NCBI GenBank assembly: GCA_023412455.1
Contig: JAEYNQ010000310.1
Location: 1 to 18,238, forward strand
Length of the DNA stretch: 18,238 nucleotides
Direction of reading: 5' to 3'
Source: Bacillota bacterium
Lineage (GTDB): Bacteria; Bacillota; Clostridia; Lachnospirales; Cellulosilyticaceae
Under the pieces are notes generated by a model. It worked only from the letters and a program-made list of their open reading frames with translations. It made no database searches and had not been told where the DNA came from. Numbering within the stretch: position 1 is the stretch's first letter; each line of letters starts with the position of its first letter. A program made the translations under genes and the position numbers. This document shows positions 1 to 6,540 of the stretch, piece after piece.

Positions 1-192
1 GAAGCTTATCAAGAGGTACTTTTTGGTGAACGTAATGTACTTTTCCGTATGAAGGAGCTTTGGTTCTATATGTTACCTCTTTTTGATACCTTCGATAAAT
101 ATGGGAAAAAAATAAAAAAGGCACAACATCTAAAAGAGTATGAGGAAGCTGTCTCTAGCTTATTTGCAGAACAAGAGCTTAGAACCTATTAA
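1..192 (+). CDS. tRNA-dihydrouridine synthase family protein, C-terminal end (partial)
   Basis: An open frame enters from the left edge and stops with TAA at 190-192, giving the last 63 residues of a protein. The visible end (GERNVLFRMKELWFYMLPLF, then a Lys-rich stretch reading KKIKKAQHLKEYEEAV) resembles the C-terminal helical, tRNA-binding part of the divergent tRNA-dihydrouridine synthases found in Clostridia, where a similar Lys-rich KKIKKA stretch and acidic tail close the protein. Those enzymes reduce uridine to dihydrouridine in tRNA with FMN and NADPH. The catalytic barrel lies outside the window, so the call rests only on tail resemblance. The next gene follows after 65 bases without a visible terminator, so co-transcription is possible. 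Confidence 0.5.
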   Translation, partial: EAYQEVLFGERNVLFRMKELWFYMLPLFDTFDKYGKKIKKAQHLKEYEEAVSSLFAEQELRTY

Positions 193-257
193 AAGAGATT
201 GTGACACTAGAGGATATGAATTAAAGTATAGCAGGATAAAGAAAGGGGATGGATAGA

Positions 258-1028
258 GTGAAACTCTTAATCATTTATCATTCAGGGGTAGGGAATACAA
301 AGCAGGTTGCTGAATGGATGAGAAAGCATTTAGAAGAAAATAATGAGGTTGAAATCTATTCTGTTGAGAATTTACCAAAGCTATTAGAGTATGAGAAATA
401 TGATGGGGTAATAATGGGTTTCCCAACCATTCATACACATCCAACCAAACGCATAATGAATTTTTTAGAAAGAACGGAAAGGCTAAAGTGCTCTATACCC
501 ACATTTGTATATACAACATGTGGTTTATGTTCAGCTAATACGCTGCGTATTTTTTGTAAAAGGTGTAAAGAAAAAAATTTCATTCCTATTAGGAGTGCAA
601 GCTATAGATGTAAGGCTATAGATGGCATTTTGTTAGTGCCACAAGTAAGATTTTTCTCAACTTATGAAAGAAATATAAGGAATAGAATAGCAAATGAATG
701 TGATCTATTTGTTAGTGATTTAGCTAAAAAAAGTGTCATTATGAGAATACCACGGTTTAAACTATATAGCATTATGAATTATCCTAACAAACTAATGGGG
801 CAGCTCCTAACACTTCCAATTTATATTCATAAGCATAGATGTGTAAAGTGTACCCAATGTATCATAGATTGTCCGGCGCAAGCCATGGAGATGGATAGGG
901 TAGGATACCCTATGTTTAACAAAACAAAATGTGAAAAATGTTATAGATGTATTCACCATTGTCCCAAGCATGCCTTATCGTTGAGCAAAAGAAAAATACC
1001 TAATAGTTTATGGACTGCGGATGAGTAG
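258..1028 (+). CDS. EFR1-type flavodoxin/ferredoxin fusion protein
   Basis: The protein (256 aa) joins a flavodoxin-like N-terminal domain to a bacterial-type ferredoxin. The FMN phosphate loop is HSGVGNT at residues 8-14. Two [4Fe-4S] motifs lie near the end: C195, C198, C201, C205 and C225, C228, C231, C235, each followed by Pro. This is the layout of the EFR1 (two 4Fe-4S plus flavodoxin) family, thought to carry electrons between flavin and iron-sulfur partners in the cytoplasm; its redox partner is not known. I chose GTG at 258: the ribosome binding site AAAGGGG (242-248) abuts the in-frame ATG at 249, leaving no spacer, but sits 9 bases before the GTG, after which the family-typical MKLLIIYHSG begins. 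Extra cysteines (C88, C91, C100, C103) lie in the linker. Its position among other redox genes fits an electron-transfer role. Confidence 0.8.
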   Translation: MKLLIIYHSGVGNTKQVAEWMRKHLEENNEVEIYSVENLPKLLEYEKYDGVIMGFPTIHTHPTKRIMNFLERTERLKCSIPTFVYTTCGLCSANTLRIFCKRCKEKNFIPIRSASYRCKAIDGILLVPQVRFFSTYERNIRNRIANECDLFVSDLAKKSVIMRIPRFKLYSIMNYPNKLMGQLLTLPIYIHKHRCVKCTQCIIDCPAQAMEMDRVGYPMFNKTKCEKCYRCIHHCPKHALSLSKRKIPNSLWTADE

Positions 1029-1068
1029 TAGAGTATATCACTACGTTATTTACTGATAGCTAATATCC

Positions 1069-1113
1069 TTGAATTCAGTTACCATTACTGGTATAGTTAG
1101 TAATATTAACTAA
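1069..1113 (+). promoter_or_regulatory. Predicted sigma-A promoter and overlapping inverted repeat
   Basis: TTGAAT (1069-1074) and TATAGT (1092-1097) are separated by 17 bases, a good sigma-A match upstream of the flavin reductase gene. The inverted repeat TTAGT-N7-ACTAA (1097-1113) begins at the last base of the -10 box and covers the expected transcription start, where a repressor would bind. The regulator is unknown. Confidence 0.5.
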
Positions 1114-1133
1114 TGTATTTGAAAGGACCTTTT

Positions 1134-1142
1134 ATGAAGTAA
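1134..1142 (+). other. Two-codon minicistron (ATG AAG TAA) overlapping the flavin reductase start
   Basis: AAAGGA at 1122-1127 is 6 bases before ATG 1134, ideal spacing, but that frame ends after two codons. Its stop shares a base with the next start (TAATG). The true start at 1142 is 14 bases from the same ribosome binding site, which is long. Ribosomes may therefore load at 1134 and restart at 1142, or the long spacing may simply weaken expression. Confidence 0.35.
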
Positions 1143-1894
1143 TGAGTGAAAATAAAATTAAAAAAACACGTTGGAAAGCTGGAAATATGGTATATCCCCT
1201 TCCAGCGGTGATGGTGAGCTGTGGAACGGTGGAGCAGCCTAATATTATTACCATTGGTTGGACAGGAACGATTTGTACCAATCCACCTATGACCTATGTA
1301 TCGATTCGGCCTTCTCGCTTTTCCTATGATTTAATTAAAGAAAGTGGTTATTTTGTAATTAACCTAACTACTGAAAAACTTTTAAGAGCTACGGATTATT
1401 GTGGGGTAAGAAGTGGACGTGAGCATGATAAGTTTGCAGAAATGAAGCTGACTGCAGATTATGAAAATGAATCAGGCTGTCCTATGATTTTGGAAAGTCC
1501 TGTTAATATTGAGTGTAAGGTGAGACAAATAATGCCTTTAGGTTCTCATGATATGTTTATTGCTGATGTTCTCAACGTATACATTGATGAAAGCTATATG
1601 GATGAAAAAGGCAAGTTTCAACTCAATCAAACAGGCTTAATTGCTTATTCCCATGGCACGTATTTAGGATTAGGGAAGGAATTAGGAACCTTTGGATATT
1701 CCGTGAAGAAAAAGGAAAAAGTAGGCACCAAGCCAAAGAATCTTTCTAAGAAGAATCAGGGAGATGGGTTAGAGCATAAGCCTTCTAAAAATCAGAAAAA
1801 GCAAGCTTTAAAAAAGACCACCAAGCCTAAGCAGATTCAAAGAAAAGAGTCTTTGGCAAAGTCCACCAAGAAAAAGCAAAAGAAAAAGGTCTAA
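1142..1894 (+). CDS. Flavin reductase family protein with Lys-rich tail
   Basis: Residues 1-188 match the flavin reductase-like FMN-binding split-barrel family: the NMVYPLPAVMVSCGT opening, GWTGTICTNPPMTYVSIRPS at about 39-58 in the flavin-binding region, and the usual LGTFGYSVKKK close. Members bind FMN and may reduce it with NAD(P)H or act as flavoredoxin-like electron carriers; the substrate is unknown. Family members usually end near residue 190. This one runs on for about 62 residues (189-250), of which 24 are lysine, with no sign of a folded domain. ATG at 1142 overlaps the stop of a two-codon reading frame (1134-1142) that has the better-placed ribosome binding site. The gene has its own promoter and is followed by a hairpin terminator, so it is likely monocistronic. 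Confidence 0.8.
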   Translation: MSENKIKKTRWKAGNMVYPLPAVMVSCGTVEQPNIITIGWTGTICTNPPMTYVSIRPSRFSYDLIKESGYFVINLTTEKLLRATDYCGVRSGREHDKFAEMKLTADYENESGCPMILESPVNIECKVRQIMPLGSHDMFIADVLNVYIDESYMDEKGKFQLNQTGLIAYSHGTYLGLGKELGTFGYSVKKKEKVGTKPKNLSKKNQGDGLEHKPSKNQKKQALKKTTKPKQIQRKESLAKSTKKKQKKKV

Positions 1895-1947
1895 ATGGAC
1901 TTAGTTCCTATTAGAGGAATTTTTAAGTCTTTCCAATAATGGAGATA

Positions 1948-2008
1948 AAAAAGAGTTTCTTTTTAAGAGAGTCCCCCAAAGGGGTTATTCTTATAGGAAA
2001 CTCTTTTT
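1948..2008. terminator. Long hairpin terminator, probably bidirectional
   Basis: AAAAAGAGTTTC (1948-1959) pairs exactly with GAAACTCTTTTT (1997-2008), a 12-bp outer stem. Inner pairings TAAGA/TCTTA and CCCC/GGGG (1973-1984) extend it. The right arm ends in a T run, and the left arm starts with an A run that becomes a U run on the other strand. It can therefore end both the flavin reductase transcript and the minus-strand gene that stops at 2110. I see nothing else between 1895 and 2109. Confidence 0.75.
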
Positions 2009-2109
2009 GTATATTAAGGACATTTATGAAATGAAACTTTCACAAGCTATGATGAAGTAAAGAAGGGAAACAACAAAGCGCCATAAAAGGAAGGGACTAA
2101 GGGGAAAGC

Positions 2110-2862
2110 TTAGAGATAAGAAGGGCCATCTAGGGGTAAGAGGGTGAAATGTGGGTAAGCTAGGGAGCCATTTCCAAGGGCATATAGGGAGTAAGAACGG
2201 TAGGGCTTAAGTTTAAGGTGCTTTTTTTCAAAGACGATTTCATGAGTTAGGGCATTTTTTAAAGAAAGAGCATACTCACCAGGAGGAAAAGCAATATAAG
2301 AGGTGAGTTCACCATAGTTTACGTGATGAAAAAGGGTTTTTTCTTCTTGGAGGCTTACTTCTATGACATGGAGGCTAGGTGAAAAATGGCCAAGGCGTAA
2401 AAGAAGATGGCCATCAGGAATAGGACGCCTTATATCTTCCAAAAAGTAACATACAGGTACAGGAAGCTTCCAAGAAGCCGCACCTAATAGGAGGGTGTAA
2501 AGCTTTTGATTGAAGAGACTGAGTTTTTTGGTAGCCAGTAATGCCTGAGTGGTTGTTTCGCGAAGTTCAAGCGTATGGCTACCTGGGCTAAGGGAGAAGT
2601 ATTTTGTAAAATCTTCATACAGTAAGTCTGTAGCTAGAGGTTTTTCATCTAACCAAAGGGAAAAAGAATCAGATGAGGGAAAGGCATGGAAAAAACGTAT
2701 AAAGGCTTGTTGGCCTATTTCTTTTTTTGGCATAAGAGGGATACTCCTTAAGAATGAACTAGTATAGTATATGTGGTAGAAGAGAGAGATAGGAATAGAT
2801 CCCCAAACTTCTAAATAAGAGAGGGTTTCTTTGACGGGAGGATGGAAGTGACTACTTGTCAT
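2110..2862 (-). CDS. DUF4397-like two-repeat protein
   Basis: The 250-residue product has two copies of a DUF4397-like unit. The first is about residues 50-125 (FIRFFHAFPSSDSFSLWLDE, then YFSLSPGSHTLELRE) and the second about 150-240 (LLLRLGHFSPSLHVIEVSL, then YIAFPPGEYALSLKN, YSLYALGNG). The shared order is an opening RxxHxxPS strand, a YxxxPPGxY turn and a closing hydrophobic strand. DUF4397 has no assigned biochemical role and is mostly known from secreted or surface proteins, but no signal peptide is visible here, so this copy is probably cytoplasmic or exported by an unknown route. I prefer the ATG at 2862 because GGAAG precedes it by 8 bases. ATG at 2878 (five residues longer) is possible; a longer in-frame start at 2919 would run through the shared promoter region. 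It is transcribed away from the hydrogenase operon. Confidence 0.6.
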   Translation of the reverse strand: MTSSHFHPPVKETLSYLEVWGSIPISLFYHIYYTSSFLRSIPLMPKKEIGQQAFIRFFHAFPSSDSFSLWLDEKPLATDLLYEDFTKYFSLSPGSHTLELRETTTQALLATKKLSLFNQKLYTLLLGAASWKLPVPVCYFLEDIRRPIPDGHLLLRLGHFSPSLHVIEVSLQEEKTLFHHVNYGELTSYIAFPPGEYALSLKNALTHEIVFEKKHLKLKPYRSYSLYALGNGSLAYPHFTLLPLDGPSYL

Positions 2863-2887
2863 GGATAAGTCTTCCATGTTAAAATAT

Positions 2888-2903
2888 ATTATAATATTAT
2901 AAT
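2888..2903. promoter_or_regulatory. Perfect 16-bp AT palindrome in the divergent promoter region
   Basis: ATTATAATATTATAAT equals its own reverse complement and contains two TATAAT hexamers on each strand. It lies between the minus-strand DUF4397 gene and the plus-strand hydrogenase-module operon, so it can serve as -10 DNA both ways. No -35 box stands out at 16-18 bases. For the plus operon TTGTCA (2856-2861) with TAAAAT (2880-2885), 18 bases apart, is an alternative. Start sites are uncertain. Confidence 0.4.
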
Positions 2904-2937
2904 TATTTTGACGACACACAGGGAAGGGAGCCTTTCA

Positions 2938-4077
2938 TTGAATGTACAGAAAATCAAACAATTACTTCAACAAGAAGAGGGCTTTAAGCTAGATTTTAAA
3001 TTAAAGCTTAGTTTAGAGTTAGAATCTGAAAAAAAGGAATTAGTTAAGGATGTTATAGCTATTGCCAATACCCCAGATGGAAGAGGTTATATTTTATTTG
3101 GAATTGAGGATAAGACCAAGGCCATTATAGGACTAGAAGATTTACCAGCTAATATTGAGGAAAGGATTCAGCAAATTATTGTGAATCGCAGTGTTCCACC
3201 TGTTCCTATTAAATTTGAATTAGAAGAGATAGAAGGCAAACAAGTAGGTGTATTAACCATTTATAAAAGTCTACAAGTGCCTCATCAAATGCTACAGACA
3301 GGAGCTTTCTATGTGCGTAGAGGTTCCACCACCGATAAGGCAACTCGTCATGAGATTGCCAGTATGTTACAACAATATGGGATGTTGAGTTTTGAAAATG
3401 TCCCTTGTAGGCAAGCCACATTAGAAGCCTTAGACCAGGACCTTATCCAAAAGGTTTTGGGACAATTTTCTGATTGTGCCCAACAAGAACAAGTCATTTT
3501 AAGTACTTTAGGAATTATTGCTGTAGAACCTGAAAAGGAAAGGTATTACCCCACCTATGGAGGCTTATTACTTTTTGGGAAAAACCCACAACATTTTATT
3601 GTCCAAGCTGTCCTGGAGATCAATTACAAAGGTCATGTAGAAGTCATAACGGGTAACATTACAACCATGTTAAAAACCTTTGAAGGGCGTATGAAGACTA
3701 TTTTGCCCCCCCTCTATCCTATTCAAGGCCTTTTGGAGGTGGTGACGAATGCCATTATCCACAGAGATTATTGGAATAATACACGTTACATTGAAGTCAT
3801 TATTGAAGAGGAAAACCTAACCGTTACAAACCCTACGAGTTATACCCATACAGAAATTAAGGAAGGACGCATTCGGGTTAATCCATGGCTTTATTCAAGA
3901 CTTCTTATTATGGGACAAAGAGAAGATGTTTTTCATTTAGGAATTGGACTTCCCAAAGCGAAAGCTCTCTTTGAAGATAAAAAAGAAATTTGTCTAGTAA
4001 GGGATTTAGAGAAAGGAATATTAGAAGTTATTTTACCAGGTATAGGCTACTATAAGGAAAAGGAGGTAGGAAAATGA
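2938..4077 (+). CDS. AlbA_2 / HATPase_c_4 domain protein (predicted regulator)
   Basis: The 379-residue product starts with an AlbA_2 (Schlafen-like) domain: MNVQKIKQLLQQEEGFKLDFK, then KDVIAIANTPDGRGYILFGI and the FYVRRGSTT strand near residues 115-130. A C-terminal HATPase_c_4-type region follows, with the N-box-like VVTNAIIHRDYWNNT around 267-281 and GIGLPKAKA near the end. Proteins of this build are annotated as putative transcriptional regulators or ATP-binding proteins; their biochemical action is unclear, and no winged-helix tail is obvious here. The start is TTG 2938, because GGGAAGGGAG (2921-2930) lies 7 bases upstream and the family opening follows. An upstream in-frame TTG (2908) lacks such a site. 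It heads the six-gene operon and overlaps the next gene by ATGA. Confidence 0.7.
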   Translation: MNVQKIKQLLQQEEGFKLDFKLKLSLELESEKKELVKDVIAIANTPDGRGYILFGIEDKTKAIIGLEDLPANIEERIQQIIVNRSVPPVPIKFELEEIEGKQVGVLTIYKSLQVPHQMLQTGAFYVRRGSTTDKATRHEIASMLQQYGMLSFENVPCRQATLEALDQDLIQKVLGQFSDCAQQEQVILSTLGIIAVEPEKERYYPTYGGLLLFGKNPQHFIVQAVLEINYKGHVEVITGNITTMLKTFEGRMKTILPPLYPIQGLLEVVTNAIIHRDYWNNTRYIEVIIEEENLTVTNPTSYTHTEIKEGRIRVNPWLYSRLLIMGQREDVFHLGIGLPKAKALFEDKKEICLVRDLEKGILEVILPGIGYYKEKEVGK

Positions 4078-4442
4078 AGATTATAAAGGTAAAAGAAATT
4101 TTAAAAGCGAAGGTATGGACAGGTGAAAAAGGGCTAGAAGATGAAGTCTATGCCGCCTGTGGCTGTGATCTCATGAGTGATGTTTTAGCTTTTGCCAAAG
4201 AGAAGGTTCTTTTGTTAACAGGACTTGTCAATCCTCAAGTGATTCGTACAGCAGAAATGCTAGACATTTGTGCCATTATTTTTGTAAGGGGTAAGGAACC
4301 CACTAAAGAAATGATTGAGATGGCTAACCACAAGGGAATGATTATCTTGTCTACAGAAGAGCCACTTTATATAGCATGTGGTAAACTTTATTCAGCAGGA
4401 TTAATGGAGGAAAGAGGGGGAGGAGATGGAGCTACATTATGA
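4074..4442 (+). CDS. DRTGG domain-containing protein (first copy)
   Basis: This 122-residue protein consists of essentially one DRTGG-type domain. A start like KIIKVKEILKAKVWTGEKGL is followed by a turn at CGCDLMSDVLAFAKE and hydrophobic strands VLLLTGL, CAIIFVRG and GMIILST. DRTGG domains occur in some phosphotransacetylases, CBS proteins and stand-alone proteins beside clostridial hydrogenase genes; the ligand is unproven, perhaps a nucleotide or other regulatory metabolite. ATG 4074 overlaps the previous stop (ATGA) and has AGGAGG at 4061-4066. The end overlaps the next gene by 17 bases, so the three products are translationally linked. A paralogue lies at 6199-6531. Residues CGC at about 29-31 are absent from that paralogue. 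Confidence 0.7.
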   Translation: MKIIKVKEILKAKVWTGEKGLEDEVYAACGCDLMSDVLAFAKEKVLLLTGLVNPQVIRTAEMLDICAIIFVRGKEPTKEMIEMANHKGMIILSTEEPLYIACGKLYSAGLMEERGGGDGATL

Positions 4443-4839
4443 AGTAGATGGGACTAATTTCTTAGTAGCAGGTGAGGCTTCCGGAGCCGTGAAACGTACA
4501 CTTAAGCAAATAGGTGTGGAAGCTTCTATTATAAGAAAAATAGCTATTTCTATGTATGAGGCAGAAATGAATATGGTCATTCACGCGGAGGGAGGAGTCA
4601 TTGACGTTGAGATTACTTCCGAAAAAGTGTTTATAAGGTTGAAGGATCGTGGGCCAGGTATTCCTAACATTGATCTGGCTATGCAAGAGGGCTATTCCAC
4701 AGCTTCTCATGAAATAAGAGAATTGGGATTTGGAGCAGGAATGGGACTGCCTAATATGAAGAAGTATAGTGATGACCTGAAGATTACATCAGAGGTAGGT
4801 GTGGGGACCACAGTAGAACTGAGCGTATTTCTACATTAG
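4426..4839 (+). CDS. RsbW/SpoIIAB-like ATP-binding protein (HATPase)
   Basis: This stand-alone GHKL ATPase (137 aa) has the anti-sigma-factor kinase layout: the N-box YEAEMNMVIHA (44-54, with E45/E47, N49 and H53), the G1 box DRGPGIP (74-80), and the G2 box GFGAGMGLPNM (101-111), then GTT near the end. Such proteins bind ATP and either phosphorylate a STAS-domain partner on Ser or sequester a sigma factor. No STAS protein or sigma factor is encoded here, so the target is unknown. A purine-rich site (4408-4420) precedes the ATG, which lies inside the previous gene. The gene sits between a DRTGG gene and a sensory-type hydrogenase gene, which suggests that it relays the hydrogenase or DRTGG signal. 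A related small ATPase has been reported in acetogen hydrogenase operons (hydE of Acetobacterium, from memory). Confidence 0.75.
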   Translation: MELHYEVDGTNFLVAGEASGAVKRTLKQIGVEASIIRKIAISMYEAEMNMVIHAEGGVIDVEITSEKVFIRLKDRGPGIPNIDLAMQEGYSTASHEIRELGFGAGMGLPNMKKYSDDLKITSEVGVGTTVELSVFLH

Positions 4840-4879
4840 ATAAACCGTAATAAGTCGGCTTTAAGAGGGAGGGACATAA

Positions 4880-6184
4880 ATGCATAGTCATTCTGTTAGA
4901 CTAGAGAAAGAAAGATGTATTGGGTGTACGGACTGTATTAAACGCTGCCCAACAGAGGCTATTAGAGTAAGAGGTACTAAGGCTCAAATTATTGAGGAAC
5001 GTTGTATTGATTGTGGAAACTGTATTCGAATTTGTCGTAATGGTGCTAAAAGGGCGATAACGGATGACTGGAGGATAATCTACCAATTTAAGCACCGTAT
5101 TGCTTTACCTGCACCTTCTTTTTATGCTCAATTTCCCAAGGTAAAAAGTATTGAGCAGATTATTGGAGCTCTTTATGCAATTGGCTTTACAGATGTTTTA
5201 GAAGTGGGAGCCGCAGGAGAAGTGATTGCGGAGAAAACCTATGAATTTCTAGACAAAACAGAGAATTTTCCTGTCATTTCATCCTCCTGTCCTGCTATTG
5301 TGCGATTAATACAACGTCGCTTTCCATCACTTATACATCAGGTATTACCCCTTATTTCACCTATGGAGCTAGCAGCCCGGTTCGTACGAGAACATTACCT
5401 TGAAAAGGGGATAAAAAGAGAAGAGATCGGCATCTTTTTTATTTCGCCATGCCCAGCAAAAGCCACTGAAATTCGTCGTCCAAAGGGAATTGAAAAATCA
5501 GAGGTAGATGGGGTTATAGGTATGCAAGAGATTTATAAAAAAATCCTTAGCTATTTAGGAAAAGAAAGGACAACCCATATAGAACGTCAAGCTAGTTTAG
5601 AAGGCTTAAAATGGGCGAGACGGACAGGAGGCCTTAAGGATACCCGACTAAAAAATCATATTGCTGTAGATGGTATGGAGAATGTAATTGAAATTCTTGA
5701 AAGGGTAGAAGATGGGACTTTAACAGAGGTTCATTATATTGAAGCTTTAGCCTGTACAGGGGGTTGCTTAGGAGGGGTATTGACCATAGAGAATCCCTTT
5801 GTTAGTCGGTGTTATTTGCAAAAGTGGATTGAGAAAGAAAAGCAGGAAAAAAAGGTTAATAATAAGGCTTTTCTTAAAGATTTAGAAAAGGTGCCTGTTG
5901 CCTATGAAAAAGTGATTCACCCACGCCCTGTTTTTTCCCTTGATCATGATACACAAAAGGCTTTAGAAAAGATGCAAGCCATTGAAGAACTCTACAAGCG
6001 ATTACCTCAGATTGACTGTGGTTCCTGTGGTGCACCTACTTGTCGTTCCTTTGCTGAGGATGTAGTTCGCCATAATGCCCAAATAGAAGAATGTATTTTT
6101 ATGTTTAGAAAAAAGGTTAAGGAGTTGGCTGAAAATATGCATGAGCTTACTCAGACAACCCTTCCTACAGTAGATAAAGAATAA
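4880..6184 (+). CDS. Sensory-type [FeFe]-hydrogenase homologue (group D-like)
   Basis: Domain order in 434 residues is as follows. Two [4Fe-4S] clusters come first (C13/C16/C19/C23 and C42/C45/C48/C52), then the H-cluster domain (about 75-320), then a four-cysteine Fe-S motif of the DCGSCGAPTC type (C380, C383, C388, C405) and a short helical tail. All four cysteines expected to hold the H-cluster cubane are present: C137, C191, C292 and C296. The loops differ from catalytic enzymes. L1 is SSSCP, so the proton-relay Cys is S136. L2 is SPCPAKATE, with S189 in place of Met, while K194 is kept. L3 is ALACTGGCLGG. These features fit the putative sensory hydrogenases called group D. Catalytic output is probably low; a role in H2 or redox sensing is inferred. 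GAGGGAGGG precedes the ATG. It is the fourth gene of the operon, after the HATPase. Confidence 0.8.
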   Translation: MHSHSVRLEKERCIGCTDCIKRCPTEAIRVRGTKAQIIEERCIDCGNCIRICRNGAKRAITDDWRIIYQFKHRIALPAPSFYAQFPKVKSIEQIIGALYAIGFTDVLEVGAAGEVIAEKTYEFLDKTENFPVISSSCPAIVRLIQRRFPSLIHQVLPLISPMELAARFVREHYLEKGIKREEIGIFFISPCPAKATEIRRPKGIEKSEVDGVIGMQEIYKKILSYLGKERTTHIERQASLEGLKWARRTGGLKDTRLKNHIAVDGMENVIEILERVEDGTLTEVHYIEALACTGGCLGGVLTIENPFVSRCYLQKWIEKEKQEKKVNNKAFLKDLEKVPVAYEKVIHPRPVFSLDHDTQKALEKMQAIEELYKRLPQIDCGSCGAPTCRSFAEDVVRHNAQIEECIFMFRKKVKELAENMHELTQTTLPTVDKE

Positions 6185-6198
6185 AAGGGGATAGAACG

Positions 6199-6531
6199 AT
6201 GACAGTTGAAGATGTTGTAAAAGCATATAATTTAGAAGTATTAGCAGGAGAATCAGGACTTTTAAATGAAGTAAAAGGAGGGTATAGTGGGGATTTATTA
6301 AGTTTTGTAATGGCCCATGCTCGAGAGAAAAATATATGGCTTACGATCCAAGGCCATATTAATTCAGTGGCAGTAGCCAGCTTATTAGGTCTTTCTGCTA
6401 TTGTACTAACAGATGAGGTAGAAGCAGATGCAGAAATGCTTGAAAAGGCCAATGAAGAGGAAATTCCAATTTTAAGAACGAAGTATCCTAGTTTTGATTT
6501 TGCGGTGAAAATTTGGCAACTAGAAAGCTAG
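6199..6531 (+). CDS. DRTGG domain-containing protein (second copy)
   Basis: A 110-residue single-domain protein paralogous to the DRTGG protein two genes upstream. The shared pattern is visible through its length: V(K)-DVVKAYNLEVLAGESGL, then GGYSGDLLSFVMAHAREKNIW, LLGLSAIVLTDEVE and EIPILRT. The CGC of the first copy is replaced by GGY. AAAAGGGG (6182-6189) precedes ATG 6199. It lies 14 bases after the sensory hydrogenase gene and 9 bases before the PHP gene, and all three appear co-transcribed. DRTGG ligands are unproven. The two copies could form a heterodimer or sense different states; this is inference. Confidence 0.7.
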   Translation: MTVEDVVKAYNLEVLAGESGLLNEVKGGYSGDLLSFVMAHAREKNIWLTIQGHINSVAVASLLGLSAIVLTDEVEADAEMLEKANEEEIPILRTKYPSFDFAVKIWQLES

Positions 6532-6540
6532 GTGAGTTCT

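Noticed and set aside
2549..2767. 72-codon plus-strand frame
   Set aside because: It lies wholly opposite the DUF4397-like gene, has no ribosome binding site and shows no protein pattern.
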